Below, one piece after another: positions 17,683 to 27,227 of a DNA stretch of 64,000 nucleotides. The notes under the pieces are model-generated. The model was not told where the DNA came from. It made no database searches and was given only the letters and a program-made list of their open reading frames with translations. The stretch's first letter is position 1. Each line of letters opens with the position of its first letter. The position numbers and the translations under genes were made by a program. Location: positions 124,001-188,000 of the forward strand of contig NZ_WEZQ01000014.1 in assembly GCF_009864005.1 (NCBI RefSeq). The letters are read 5' to 3'. The DNA comes from Furfurilactobacillus milii (GTDB lineage Bacteria; Bacillota; Bacilli; Lactobacillales; Lactobacillaceae).

Positions 17683-17712
17683 CTTTGATAACCTCCTTGG
17701 CAAAGGAATCTA

Positions 17713-18177
17713 CTATTTTTGTGACTGTTTTAAGGCAGACAATGCCTTATATGCCAAATCGTGATCACCCTCATCTGTTAATCCAGACACGATTAACGTG
17801 CCGACAATGCCAGTACCTTGAACGCAGATCGGAAAACCACCACCAACAATTGCGTAATCCTTTGGGCTAAGTCCGTTTGACTGGTAGTAATTATCTGGAT
17901 TATCAGCATAGATTGCTTTTTCTAGTAGCGAACTATGCTCGTAAGCATTCACAACATTAGCTTTTTTCTCAATCCAAATATTGTTTTCGTTGGTTGTGCT
18001 CGTGCCAGCATGGAAATAGACTTCACGGTCATTCTTTGTAATGAGAATGCATACGCGTTGAAAGTCATCTTCACCAATGGTTTTTAATTTTTCAACTAGT
18101 CGATCAACATCTTTTAAACCGAAGTGATCTAATGTTGCAACTTCTTCCTGTTTAAGAATCTCATCGATTGATAACAT
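17713..18177 (-). CDS. UPF0303 / heme-degrading-domain-like protein
   Basis: A 154-residue GlcG/HbpS-like protein. The segment VGGGFPI followed by GTGIVGTLIVSGL near the C-terminus is the family hallmark. The family name reflects a heme-binding relative; in metabolic operons its role is unknown. It starts ten bases after the Gfo/Idh gene ends, so the two are one transcript. GGAGG precedes the ATG. Confidence 0.75.
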   Translation of the reverse strand: MLSIDEILKQEEVATLDHFGLKDVDRLVEKLKTIGEDDFQRVCILITKNDREVYFHAGTSTTNENNIWIEKKANVVNAYEHSSLLEKAIYADNPDNYYQSNGLSPKDYAIVGGGFPICVQGTGIVGTLIVSGLTDEGDHDLAYKALSALKQSQK

Positions 18178-18186
18178 ACTGACCTC

Positions 18187-19218
18187 CTAATCTAACGAAA
18201 AATTCGTGTCCACCTTTTGTGGAAGACCTGTTTCTAAGGACTTCTGAGCTGCAATGGCCGCTCGTTGTGCCATGATGACATCTTGTCCGGAGGCAACGAC
18301 TGGTTCATCATTTAAAATTGAATTAACAAATGCCTTCATTTCGTTAATGTAAGCATTGCGGTAGCGTTGAACGAACATCGGTAGGGGCTTTTTCATAATC
18401 TTGTTTTTATCAGTGTAAAGTTCGACAGTGCTTTCACTAACGTTTTCTGCCTTTAACATTCCTTCAGATCCGAATACTTCAACACGTTGATCATAACCGT
18501 AGACGGCACGACGACTATTATCAATAACGCCGTAGGCACCGTTTTCAAACTGCAAAACGAGCGCTAATGTGTCAATATCGTTGATTTCTTTGAGTGTGGG
18601 ATCAATTAAGGTGCCGCCCTTTGCGTAAACTTCGGCAATGTTGCTGTTCATCATGTAGCGAGCCATGTCAAAATCATGCATGGTGAAATCAAATAAGAGT
18701 CCGCCAATTCGCTGAATGAGATCATGAGGTAATAAGTCAGGGTCCCGTGAAGTTATTTTAACGACTTGAGGTGTACCGATTTCTCCTTGCCGAACATTTT
18801 CAAAAATATTGCGGAATTGAGGATCCATTCGACGGTTAAAACCCATTTGTAACTTAACGTGGTTCTTTTCGACCGCTCGAAGAACGTTAACACTGGCTTC
18901 TTCAACAGTGTTCATGCTCAGTGGCTTTTCGCAGAAAATATTTTTACCTGCGTTTGCTGCAGCCGTCACAATTTCTTCGTGAGTATCCGTAGAAGTAAAG
19001 ACAAAAACGGTGTCAATATCGGGATTGTTCAAAATGTCGTGATAGTCGCGAGTTTGATTTGTAATCCCGAGATCGTTTAATTCAGTTGAAATTTTTTCGA
19101 TAAAAACATCTGCAACTTGAACAATATGAATCTCAGGGATCGTCATTAGATTGTGTAAGTGCATTTGACCCGCACGACCAAGACCGATAATACCGACGTT
19201 AATACGTTTCATACTCAT
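18187..19218 (-). CDS. iolG: Gfo/Idh/MocA dehydrogenase, inositol 2-dehydrogenase-like (copy 1)
   Basis: A 343-residue NAD(H)-dependent polyol or sugar dehydrogenase. The Rossmann motif GIIGLGRAG starts at residue 9. CEKPL near 98-102 has the catalytic Lys, and TMHDFDMARY near 177 has the Asp/His pair used in inositol dehydrogenases. It is most like the copy at 21124-22134: both share the [16 protein letters not shown] segment. Inositol 2-dehydrogenase converts myo-inositol to 2-keto-myo-inositol; the exact cyclitol or sugar is not certain. It lies in the leftward transcript behind a sugar porter. Confidence 0.75.
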   Translation of the reverse strand: MSMKRINVGIIGLGRAGQMHLHNLMTIPEIHIVQVADVFIEKISTELNDLGITNQTRDYHDILNNPDIDTVFVFTSTDTHEEIVTAAANAGKNIFCEKPLSMNTVEEASVNVLRAVEKNHVKLQMGFNRRMDPQFRNIFENVRQGEIGTPQVVKITSRDPDLLPHDLIQRIGGLLFDFTMHDFDMARYMMNSNIAEVYAKGGTLIDPTLKEINDIDTLALVLQFENGAYGVIDNSRRAVYGYDQRVEVFGSEGMLKAENVSESTVELYTDKNKIMKKPLPMFVQRYRNAYINEMKAFVNSILNDEPVVASGQDVIMAQRAAIAAQKSLETGLPQKVDTNFSLD

Positions 19219-19244
19219 AATTTAAAACCATCCTTTATAAATTA

Positions 19245-20702
19245 TTATTTTGATTCAGGATTAACTCCTGAATCATCACCATACTTAAATTCCAATTGTA
19301 TTTGCTCAAGAGATTTGCCCCGTGTTTCTGGAGCAAATTTGTAAGCGAAGATGAACGATAGAATGTTGCAACCAACGAAGACTACGAAGGTGAGAGATAA
19401 CCCAATGGCTGACATTAATATTGGGAAAAAGAACCCAACTAAAAAGTTTGAGAACCAAAGGAAGAATGTTGATACGCCCATGCCGAGACCCCGTAAATTT
19501 TGAGGGAAAATTTCTGAAAGTAACAACCAAGTAGTGGGCGAAATGCATCCCTGAAAAAAGCCAAGAAATGACATGGTCAAAAGAATTACAAAGAAGGGTA
19601 ATAGTGACGAATGACTAAGCGTTGACGATACAATCGCGATTAAGACCAGTGAGATGCTGGTTCCTGTGATTCCTGTTAAAAGCATTCGTCGTCGATTGAC
19701 TCGATTCATCATGCGCATGCCAATGTAGGTAGCTACTACTGAGACCAACCCATTGGAGATGTTGGCGATTAGTGCGGCACTATGACCAAAACCGGCTTTC
19801 ATGAGAATTGTCGTTCCATAGTACATCATGATGTTGATTCCAATAATCTGTTGCATAACACCTAGACCGATGCCGATTAGGACTAAACGACGAATCCATG
19901 GTTTACCCAAGTCGCGAAAACGAGCTTGAGCAGTTTCTTTTTCCTGCGCCAAGGTATCCTTGATTTGTTGTATTTCTCTTTCGGAGCTGGCCTTGTCCGG
20001 TCGAATTTCGGTTAACGTGGACAATGCTTCTTTTGTTCGGCCTTGCATAGTTAACCAGCGGGGCGATTCAGGTACAGTTAGCATGCCGAAGAAAAGTAAT
20101 ACGGCCGGCACCATGCCAAAAGCAATCATATAACGCCAGATGTTGGAAACATTCGTAAAAATAGAACCTAACGCTGCATTGACGATGAAGGCGAGCAATT
20201 GACCACCAGTTATCATTAGTTCGTTCTGTGTAACCAATCGTCCACGAATGGCAGGTGTCGACATTTCTGATAAAAATGTCGGAACGATGACGGATGCCCC
20301 ACCGACGGCCAATCCTAACAAGAAGCGAAAAATGATAAGAATAAGAGCATTAGGTGCGATGGAACAGATAGCAGTTGCTGCAAAGAAAACGAATGAGAGG
20401 TAAAGAAGAACCCGCTTTCTACCGAATTTATCTGCTAGACGCCCTGCCGCAATAGCGCCGATAGCGGCACCTAATGTAATACCGCTCGTGACTAAACCTT
20501 CGTCAGTTGGCGTTAAATTTAGTTCCTTAGGTGACGACATATACGAAAGTGCACCATTAATGACTCCGGTATCGACTCCAAACAAAAGTCCACCGAGAGT
20601 TGATACGATGGCAATACGGCGTAGGTTTTTGGAAGCTTTTGTGTTAATTGACATTTTTGACTGCACATCTGAAGCTTCAGGACCAGTTGAATCATCGTTC
20701 AA
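19245..20702 (-). CDS. Sugar porter of the major facilitator superfamily (copy 1)
   Basis: A roughly 485-residue proton symporter with 12 transmembrane helices. Sugar-porter signatures are GRLADKFGRKR after helix 2, PESPRWL after helix 6, and PETRGKSLE at the end. Relatives include inositol (IolT), xylose and arabinose porters. I chose TTG 20702, 8 bases after GGAGG; GTG 20711 is too close to that site. It heads a leftward group and probably imports the substrate of the neighbouring dehydrogenases. Confidence 0.8.
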   Translation of the reverse strand: MNDDSTGPEASDVQSKMSINTKASKNLRRIAIVSTLGGLLFGVDTGVINGALSYMSSPKELNLTPTDEGLVTSGITLGAAIGAIAAGRLADKFGRKRVLLYLSFVFFAATAICSIAPNALILIIFRFLLGLAVGGASVIVPTFLSEMSTPAIRGRLVTQNELMITGGQLLAFIVNAALGSIFTNVSNIWRYMIAFGMVPAVLLFFGMLTVPESPRWLTMQGRTKEALSTLTEIRPDKASSEREIQQIKDTLAQEKETAQARFRDLGKPWIRRLVLIGIGLGVMQQIIGINIMMYYGTTILMKAGFGHSAALIANISNGLVSVVATYIGMRMMNRVNRRRMLLTGITGTSISLVLIAIVSSTLSHSSLLPFFVILLTMSFLGFFQGCISPTTWLLLSEIFPQNLRGLGMGVSTFFLWFSNFLVGFFFPILMSAIGLSLTFVVFVGCNILSFIFAYKFAPETRGKSLEQIQLEFKYGDDSGVNPESK

Positions 20703-20735
20703 AATAGCCACCTCCAGAAAAAAAGTAAATGTGTA

Positions 20736-20767
20736 GACGATTCAGCTATTGAATCGTCATTTTTTTT
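20736..20767 (+). terminator. Terminator-shaped hairpin in the divergent region
   Basis: GACGATTCA pairs perfectly with TGAATCGTC around a five-base loop, followed by TTTTTTTT on the plus strand. On the minus strand it would lie in the leader of the leftward transcript. No plus-strand gene ends here, so it may block antisense transcription or shape the leader. Confidence 0.6.
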
Positions 20768-20968
20768 GAGCAAATTATGATATGAAATCGACATCTTTGT
20801 GCAAGCCGTAACGCTGCAATGGCCTTAACAAGGACATCATCTTCACAAAGTGATTGTGCGCACAAGAAGATAATTTAACTTCGGCTTGAATTATTTCACG
20901 AGTGCTTGTGATTGTCAACACATCAAAGTAAAACGCTTTCTTTTTAGGCTTAAAAATAAAATGTGATG

Positions 20969-20996
20969 TTGACAAAAGCCTTTATCATGCTATTAT
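20969..20996 (+). promoter_or_regulatory. Promoter of the rightward iol-like operon
   Basis: TTGACA and TATTAT are 16 bases apart. The predicted leader is about 120 bases long. Confidence 0.6.
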
Positions 20997-21123
20997 GACG
21001 TCAGATGCAGCGAACAGCTGGGGATACCCAGGTGGTGTGAAAATGCCATTTTTATATATATTTTCACAAGCATTTGCTCAGTTGAAAAATGCTTCATATC
21101 ATAACATGAAAGGAGGTATTCAC

Positions 21124-22134
21124 ATGAGCAATGACAAAAAAATCACAATCGGGATTATCGGTATGGGGCGTATTGGAAATGTTCATTTCAAAAATTTAAA
21201 GCAGATAGATAATGTCAAAATTGAATCAATTTGCGACATTCTCGCTAAGGATGATTGGGTTGAAAAATATTCAGTGAAAAAGATCGTCAAGGATTATCAC
21301 GAAGTGTTAGATGATTCTGATATTCAAGCGGTCTTGATCTGTACGCCTACAGATTTACATCCACAAATGACTATTGACGCTGCTAAAGCGGGCAAAGATA
21401 TTTTTTGCGAAAAGCCAGTCGGGTTTGACAATGCTGAAATTTTAAAAGCATTAGACGCTGTCAAAAAAGCCGGCGTTAAATTCGAAGTCGGATTTAATCG
21501 TCGGTTTGATAAAAATTTTGATCGGATAGTCGATTATAGAAAAAATGGCAGTCTTGGAAATGAGCAGATATTAAAAATTACTTCTCGTGATCCAGAACCA
21601 CCTTCGATGGATTATGTTCGTCATTCTGGCGGTATTTTCATGGACATGACGATTCATGACTTTGACATGGCAAGGTTCATTACTGGCGAAGAAGTTGATC
21701 GTGTATTTGTAACTGGCAACGTCATGATTAATGACGAGATTGGCAAGGCTGGAGATATTGACACTGCCATCATTACATTAATGTTCAAGAATGGAATGAT
21801 GGGTGTAATTGATAATAGTCGACAGGCCGTGTATGGATATGATCAGCGCATTGAATTGTTTGGTTCGAAAGGCATGGCGCACGCCGATAATGTGACAGAT
21901 TCGACGACGACCTATTCCTCAAAGGATAACGTTGCGGGAGATAAACCAATGTTCTTCTTTTTACAGCGTTACATGGATGCATATAAAAGAGAACTTGAAT
22001 CATTCTTTGGTGCAGTTCGCGGAGAACACGAAGTCCAGTGCACATTTGAAGATGGTATTCGTGCGATTCGTTTAGCTCAAGCAGCGAAGAAGTCATTAGA
22101 TACAGGCGCAGTTGTTTCAGTTCAAGACATATAA
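21124..22134 (+). CDS. iolG: Gfo/Idh/MocA dehydrogenase, inositol 2-dehydrogenase-like (copy 2)
   Basis: A 336-residue NAD-dependent dehydrogenase, probably oxidising an inositol or similar polyol to the keto form. GIIGMGRIG is the Rossmann motif, CEKPVG near 96 carries the catalytic Lys, and [10 protein letters not shown] carries the Asp/His pair. ATG 21124 follows AAAGGAGG; a longer open frame from 20995 overlaps the promoter. It heads an operon with an IolE-like gene 16 bases later, which supports an inositol role. Closest paralogue in the window is the gene at 18187-19218. Confidence 0.8.
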   Translation: MSNDKKITIGIIGMGRIGNVHFKNLKQIDNVKIESICDILAKDDWVEKYSVKKIVKDYHEVLDDSDIQAVLICTPTDLHPQMTIDAAKAGKDIFCEKPVGFDNAEILKALDAVKKAGVKFEVGFNRRFDKNFDRIVDYRKNGSLGNEQILKITSRDPEPPSMDYVRHSGGIFMDMTIHDFDMARFITGEEVDRVFVTGNVMINDEIGKAGDIDTAIITLMFKNGMMGVIDNSRQAVYGYDQRIELFGSKGMAHADNVTDSTTTYSSKDNVAGDKPMFFFLQRYMDAYKRELESFFGAVRGEHEVQCTFEDGIRAIRLAQAAKKSLDTGAVVSVQDI

Positions 22135-22150
22135 AACGGAGGCAATAGTT

Positions 22151-23059
22151 ATGGCATCAGATGTTAAAAACGACATTAAATGGGGTATTGCTCCAATTGG
22201 TTGGCGGAATGATGATATTCCATCAATTGGTAAAGAAAATAATCTTCAGCAATTATTAAGCGACATTGTTGTTGCAGGGTTTGATGGCACCGAAGTGGGT
22301 GGTTTCTTCCCAGCACCAGAAAAATTGAACTATGAATTAAAATTACGCAATCTGCACATTGCCGGTCAGTGGTTCAGTAGTTATATCATTCGTGACGGTA
22401 TTGAAAAGGCGAGTGAAGCCTTTGAAAAACACTGTCAATTTTTGAAAGCGGTTAATGCCCCAGTCGCTGTTGTCTCTGAACAAACATATACGATCCAAAG
22501 ATCTGATACAGCCAATATTTTCACGGACAAGCCGCATTTTACAGATAAAGAATGGGATGAAGTTTGCCAAGGGTTAAACCATTACGGTGAAATTGCTGCC
22601 AAGTATGGGATTAAGGTTGCTTATCATCACCACATGGGAACTGGCATTCAAACGAAAGAAGAAACGGATCGCTTGATGGCGAACACTGATCCAGACAAGG
22701 TCGGTCTGCTTTTCGATACAGGACATATTTATGTTTCTGATGGAGACTACATGAGCCTATTAAACGACCATATTGATCGAGTTGTTCATGTTCATTTCAA
22801 GGATGTTCGCAAAAAGCAGGAAGATGATTCACGTGCAAAGGGACTCACTTTCCAGCAAGCCTTTTTGAACGGGATGTTCACAGTGCCTGGTGATGGCGAT
22901 TTGGATTTCAAACCTGTATTTAAAAAATTGGTTGAAAACAACTATAAGGGTTGGATTGTTGTTGAAGCTGAACAGGATCCTGATAAAGCCAATCCACTGG
23001 AAATGGCTCAAATTGCCCGTAAGTACATCGATAATAATTTAATTTCTCAATTCAACTAA
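22151..23059 (+). CDS. iolE: IolE-like 2-keto-myo-inositol (inosose) dehydratase
   Basis: A 302-residue xylose-isomerase-like TIM-barrel protein. The opening [14 protein letters not shown] and the segments [17 protein letters not shown] and PGDGDLDF match inosose dehydratase, which removes water from 2-keto-myo-inositol to give a diketone. The metal-binding Glu, Asp and His residues fall in those segments. ATG 22151 follows GGAGG. The usual next enzymes (iolD, iolB, iolC, iolJ) are not in the window. Confidence 0.8.
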   Translation: MASDVKNDIKWGIAPIGWRNDDIPSIGKENNLQQLLSDIVVAGFDGTEVGGFFPAPEKLNYELKLRNLHIAGQWFSSYIIRDGIEKASEAFEKHCQFLKAVNAPVAVVSEQTYTIQRSDTANIFTDKPHFTDKEWDEVCQGLNHYGEIAAKYGIKVAYHHHMGTGIQTKEETDRLMANTDPDKVGLLFDTGHIYVSDGDYMSLLNDHIDRVVHVHFKDVRKKQEDDSRAKGLTFQQAFLNGMFTVPGDGDLDFKPVFKKLVENNYKGWIVVEAEQDPDKANPLEMAQIARKYIDNNLISQFN

Positions 23060-23089
23060 AGCAATTAAAGAAAATAAGGAGATTACATC

Positions 23090-24127
23090 ATGGCTGAAAC
23101 ACATGTTACCAAAGTAGGGATTGTTGGTATTGGTTTTATTGGATCAGATCACTTACACCGTTTGACGAAAACTATTGCTAACGTGGATGTCACTGCTGTT
23201 TGTGATATTGTACCCGGAAAAGCACAGAAAGAATTGGACCGACAGGGACTAACTGCTCATGACTATTTGGATTATCACGATTTGGTTAACGACCCAGATG
23301 TTGACGTTGTTGTATGTACTGCGAATAACGAAGCCCACTACGAAATTGTAATGGCAGCTTTAAAAGCCGGTAAGTTCACATTCTGTGAAAAGCCATTGGC
23401 ATTGGATGCAAAACAATGTTTGGACATCATTGCCGAAGAAAAGAAATATGGCAAACGGATGTTGCAGGTTGGATTCATGCGCCACTACGCACCTGAATAT
23501 GTACAAATGAAGCAAATGATTGATGAGGGTAAAATTGGTGCGCCATTAATGATTGACGAACGCCATTACAACCAAACTCAGCCTGAAGAATATGATTCAA
23601 GTCGTTCAATTATTGAAACAGCAATTCACGAAATTGATTTGGATCACTGGTTAATCAATGATGACTATGCAAATATTCGTGTCTTTAGTCCAAAGCAAAC
23701 TAAGTATGTTCAAAATGCTAAGATTCAAGACCCAATGATTGTCATGATGGAAACTAAGACTGGTATTAACATCATTATCGAAGTCTTTGTTCGTTGTCAG
23801 TATGGCTATGACATTAAGTGTGATGTTATTGGTGAAGAAGGGGTTCTGGAATTGCCAACGGTACCACAAGTTGCTACTCGTTTGAACGCTGAATACAGCA
23901 CTGCCATTTTGACAGACTGGAAGGCTCGTTTCGAAAGTGCTTACGATATCGAATTCCGTGACTTTATCGATCATGTTTCACAAGAAGAATCACCAGTTGG
24001 TCCATCTGCATGGGACGGTTACATTGCTGCCGTTACTGCGGACGCTGCCATCACTTCATTGAACGATAAAGGTGCTACCCAAGATTTGAGCTTCCCTGAA
24101 GCACCAGCTTTATACGCTGAAAAGTAA
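23090..24127 (+). CDS. Gfo/Idh/MocA dehydrogenase (copy 3)
   Basis: A 345-residue NAD(P)-dependent dehydrogenase. GIVGIGFIG is the Rossmann motif, CEKPLAL near 100 has the catalytic Lys, and TAIHEIDLDHW the active-site His/Asp. The C-terminal pattern VGPSAWDGYIA recurs in the gene at 28233-29273, so these two form a separate subfamily from copies 1 and 2. A strong AAGGAG site precedes the ATG, 30 bases after iolE. Scyllo-inositol or another polyol isomer is a plausible substrate. Confidence 0.75.
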   Translation: MAETHVTKVGIVGIGFIGSDHLHRLTKTIANVDVTAVCDIVPGKAQKELDRQGLTAHDYLDYHDLVNDPDVDVVVCTANNEAHYEIVMAALKAGKFTFCEKPLALDAKQCLDIIAEEKKYGKRMLQVGFMRHYAPEYVQMKQMIDEGKIGAPLMIDERHYNQTQPEEYDSSRSIIETAIHEIDLDHWLINDDYANIRVFSPKQTKYVQNAKIQDPMIVMMETKTGINIIIEVFVRCQYGYDIKCDVIGEEGVLELPTVPQVATRLNAEYSTAILTDWKARFESAYDIEFRDFIDHVSQEESPVGPSAWDGYIAAVTADAAITSLNDKGATQDLSFPEAPALYAEK

Positions 24128-24155
24128 CGGTTATGGATTCTCGGAGGAATTAGCC

Positions 24156-25196
24156 ATGACAAAACAGACAAATCCGGTTCGCGTTGGAATTATTGGTTTA
24201 GGCCGTTTAGGCTCGAGGCATGCACGCCACTTAACTGAGAAAATTCAAGGAGTTGACGTTGTTGCGGCATGTGCACTTGATAAAGATCAATTGCAATGGG
24301 CACACGATGATCTTGGAATTGAAAAAATATTCCTTGATTATAAGGAAATGATTGATCAGTCCAATTTGGACGCTGTGGTTATTGTTGCACCGACACCTTT
24401 CCATCCAGAAATGACAACTTATGCTATGAATGCGGGATTACATGTCTTTTGCGAAAAACCACTTGGTCTTGACCTTGATGAAGTTCAAAAAATGGCAGAT
24501 ACCATTCACCAACACCCTAAGCAAATTTTTCAAAGTGGATTTATGCGCCGCTATGACAAGTCCTATCAGTACGCAAAGAAGATAGTTGATGAAGGCAAGA
24601 TTGGTAAAATCATTTATATGCGCGGTTACGGAATTGATCCAATATCCGGAATGGAAAGCTTCAAGAAATTTGCATCTGAAGCTGACTCTGGCGGCATTTT
24701 CGTGGATATGAATATTCACGATGTTGATTTAATTCGATGGTTTACGCATCAGGAACCAGTTGAGGCATATGGATTAACTAGCAATATTGCCGCACCTGAC
24801 TTGGCGGATATTGGAGAATTTGAAACTGGGGTCGCGCAGTTGAAAATGGATGGTGGCGTCATTGCTACTTTAATTGGTGGTCGCCACGCCGCACATGGCA
24901 ATCAGGTCGAACTCGAAGTGATGGGTTCTAATGGCTGGCTTCGTGTGGGCGAACATCCGGATCTTAATCGCGTAACAGTCTTTAGTGAAAATGGTGTCTC
25001 TAGACCATCCTTGCAGAGTTTTGGCGCTCGTTTCGATGAAGCCTTTTTAGATGAAGTTCAAGATTTTATTAGCAACATTGCAAAAGGCCAGCAGCCAGAA
25101 GTAACTGTTGAGGATGGTATCCGAGCTTTGAAGATTGCCAAGGCATGTCAGGAGTCCGCTAACACGGGAAAACTGGTAAATATTCCAAAGGGATGA
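24156..25196 (+). CDS. Gfo/Idh/MocA dehydrogenase (copy 4)
   Basis: A 346-residue NAD-dependent dehydrogenase. GIIGLGRLG is the Rossmann motif, CEKPLGL near 105 holds the catalytic Lys, and NIHDVDLIRW the Asp/His region. It resembles scyllo-inositol and inositol 2-dehydrogenases; having both this and copy 3 in one operon suggests interconversion of isomers through a shared ketone. CGGAGG precedes the ATG. Confidence 0.75.
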   Translation: MTKQTNPVRVGIIGLGRLGSRHARHLTEKIQGVDVVAACALDKDQLQWAHDDLGIEKIFLDYKEMIDQSNLDAVVIVAPTPFHPEMTTYAMNAGLHVFCEKPLGLDLDEVQKMADTIHQHPKQIFQSGFMRRYDKSYQYAKKIVDEGKIGKIIYMRGYGIDPISGMESFKKFASEADSGGIFVDMNIHDVDLIRWFTHQEPVEAYGLTSNIAAPDLADIGEFETGVAQLKMDGGVIATLIGGRHAAHGNQVELEVMGSNGWLRVGEHPDLNRVTVFSENGVSRPSLQSFGARFDEAFLDEVQDFISNIAKGQQPEVTVEDGIRALKIAKACQESANTGKLVNIPKG

Positions 25197-25230
25197 CCTA
25201 TAACCTACTTATAAGAAAGAAGACACAATA

Positions 25231-26655
25231 ATGGATCAAAGTCAGGACCAAAAATCACATGTTGGCTTTTTATGGGCCGCCACATTCATTTCTGCGATGG
25301 GATCACTCCTTTTTGGGTATGATACTGGGATTGTTAATGGGTCACTGCAGTTCATGGCCAAAGCACAGCAACTTGATTTAACATCCTTTCAACAGGGGAT
25401 TGTTTCTTCAGGATTAACTTTAGGTGCCGCATTTGGAGCTATCTTTGGTGGGCCGTTAGCTGATAAAATTGGCCGCAAACGAATTTTAACTATCTTGGGA
25501 ATTATTTTCGCAGTTGGAGCACTTGGTTGTGCATTCTCGACCAGCATTGCCATACTGATTATATTCAGATTTTTACTAGGCTTAGCAGTTGGGTCAGCTT
25601 CGGCGAATGTACCGGTTTATATTGCTGAAATTGCTCCTTCTGAATTTCGGGGCAAAATGGTTACGACCGCACAAGTTATGATCGTTTCAGGACAATTTAT
25701 TGCATTTGGCGTGAATGCGGCATTAACACCATTAGGCGCAGGCAATGCAGCAATTTGGCGATGGATGCTCGGGCTTGGAACTATACCCGGAATTATCTTA
25801 TGGTTGGGAATGTATCTGGTTCCTGAATCACCTAGATGGTTGGTTTCTCAAAATAAAACGTCAAAAGCACTCGAAGTGTTGAAAAAAATTCGTTCTGCTG
25901 CATCAGTGCCATCCGAGATGGCCGAAATCGAGGCCAAGAATAAGGCCGACAAAGAAGAGGCAGCTGAACAAGCGAGTTTTAAAGAATTATTTCAAACACG
26001 TTGGGTACTGCAAATCCTTATCACAGGTGCTATGTTAGGCATTATTCAACAATTTGCAGGGATTAATTCCATAATGTATTACGGTGGTAAGATTATTCAA
26101 GATTCAGGATTTAATCCAACGGTTGCTGCCATTTTGAATACCGGTAATGGACTACTGTCTGTTGTTGGTGCGGTTCTAGGGATGTTCACAATTGACTGGC
26201 TGGGTCGTAAAAAATTGGAGTATTCTGGCCTAATCATTTGTGCAACCACGCTAGTCATCGCCGGGGTGATTCATTCGACAGTGCCAAATGCAAGCTGGGC
26301 AGGTATCACTATCGTTATCCTTGTTTACATTTACATTATTTTCTTCCAGGGTACTTTAGGGCCTGTTACTTGGCTGATCAATTCAGAAATCTTTCCACAG
26401 AGGTTCCGTGGTATTGGAACTGGAATTACCATTTTTATACTTTGGATTGGTAATTTCGTTGTTGGGTTATTATCCCCAGTACTACTGGATTGGAACATGT
26501 CATATACCTTTTATATATTCGCTGCATGCTGTGTTTTAGGAATAGTGTTTGTTCATATAAGGGTTCCTGAAACAAAGGGTGTACCCCTTGAAGAAATTGA
26601 AAAATATTTCAGATCAAAATATGATAAGTCTTATAAAGAGGATTCAAAGCACTAA
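25231..26655 (+). CDS. Sugar porter of the major facilitator superfamily (copy 2)
   Basis: A 474-residue proton-coupled porter with 12 helices. GGPLADKIGRKR, PESPRWL and PETKGVPLEEIE are the sugar-porter signatures. It is homologous to the porter at 19245-20702 and closes the rightward operon of dehydrogenases and IolE. An inositol-type substrate is inferred from context. Confidence 0.8.
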   Translation: MDQSQDQKSHVGFLWAATFISAMGSLLFGYDTGIVNGSLQFMAKAQQLDLTSFQQGIVSSGLTLGAAFGAIFGGPLADKIGRKRILTILGIIFAVGALGCAFSTSIAILIIFRFLLGLAVGSASANVPVYIAEIAPSEFRGKMVTTAQVMIVSGQFIAFGVNAALTPLGAGNAAIWRWMLGLGTIPGIILWLGMYLVPESPRWLVSQNKTSKALEVLKKIRSAASVPSEMAEIEAKNKADKEEAAEQASFKELFQTRWVLQILITGAMLGIIQQFAGINSIMYYGGKIIQDSGFNPTVAAILNTGNGLLSVVGAVLGMFTIDWLGRKKLEYSGLIICATTLVIAGVIHSTVPNASWAGITIVILVYIYIIFFQGTLGPVTWLINSEIFPQRFRGIGTGITIFILWIGNFVVGLLSPVLLDWNMSYTFYIFAACCVLGIVFVHIRVPETKGVPLEEIEKYFRSKYDKSYKEDSKH

Positions 26656-26688
26656 AACCTGTATCGTTGCTGATAAGGGTCATAGCAT

Positions 26689-26724
26689 AAAAGGTCAATC
26701 ACGGGTTTCCGTGATTGGCCTTTT
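26689..26724 (+). terminator. Intrinsic terminator of the iol-like operon
   Basis: AAAGGTCAATCACGG pairs with CCGTGATTGGCCTTTT around a short loop. Confidence 0.8.
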
Positions 26725-26744
26725 GCGTGTAGGAGGACGTTGTA

Positions 26745-27197
26745 ATGGAGAAATTACTATTGTTGTTTTTTGCACTGATTGCAGGTAGCTTTCAACCTAT
26801 TCAAAGCGGTGTTAATGCTACCCTACGTACTCACATTAATTCAGCTTATTTAACAGGAGCAATTAGTAATTTTATTGGTGCAGTTATTATGCTCCTGTTG
26901 GCGGCGAGTATCGAGCGTAATAATGTGTCTTTGATAAAGCCCGCAGCAGACAATTGGTGGCTTTGGACAGGCGGAATTCTTAGCGCATTGATTGTTTTGT
27001 CAACGGTTATTGTACCTGGACGAATTGGGTATGCTACTTTTTTTGGACTATTTATTGCGGGTCAATTACTAATGTCTATTATGATCGATTTTTTTGGGTG
27101 GTTTGGCGGGCACAAGGTTACTATTAATATTCAAGAAATTTTTGGCATCCTTTTATTGGTTGGGGGATCGTGGCTAATCACTCGAAGTCATTCTTAG
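26745..27197 (+). CDS. Small DMT-type membrane protein (DUF606/YdcZ)
   Basis: A 150-residue protein with five hydrophobic segments; the opening FALIAGSFQPIQSGVNATLR is the hallmark of DUF606 (YdcZ) half-transporters of the drug/metabolite superfamily. Its cargo is unknown. GGAGG precedes the ATG. It sits just before an AraC regulator with a 30-base gap, likely in one transcript. Confidence 0.75.
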   Translation: MEKLLLLFFALIAGSFQPIQSGVNATLRTHINSAYLTGAISNFIGAVIMLLLAASIERNNVSLIKPAADNWWLWTGGILSALIVLSTVIVPGRIGYATFFGLFIAGQLLMSIMIDFFGWFGGHKVTINIQEIFGILLLVGGSWLITRSHS

Positions 27198-27227
27198 AAA
27201 CGTAAGGGGCAAAACGGAGGAGTTAAG

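Larger units (their letters stand above)
20703..21123. other. Divergent control region of the two cyclitol operons
   Basis: This stretch holds a hairpin (20736-20767), a promoter for the rightward operon (20969-20996), a cre-like half-conserved site around 20927-20943 with AAACGCTTTC, and a leader with an AAAGGAGG ribosome binding site at its end. Small open frames here are not supported. Confidence 0.5.

Noticed and set aside
20775-20975. Minus-strand open frame in the divergent region
   Set aside because: Located across the promoter region with no ribosome binding site or recognisable domain.
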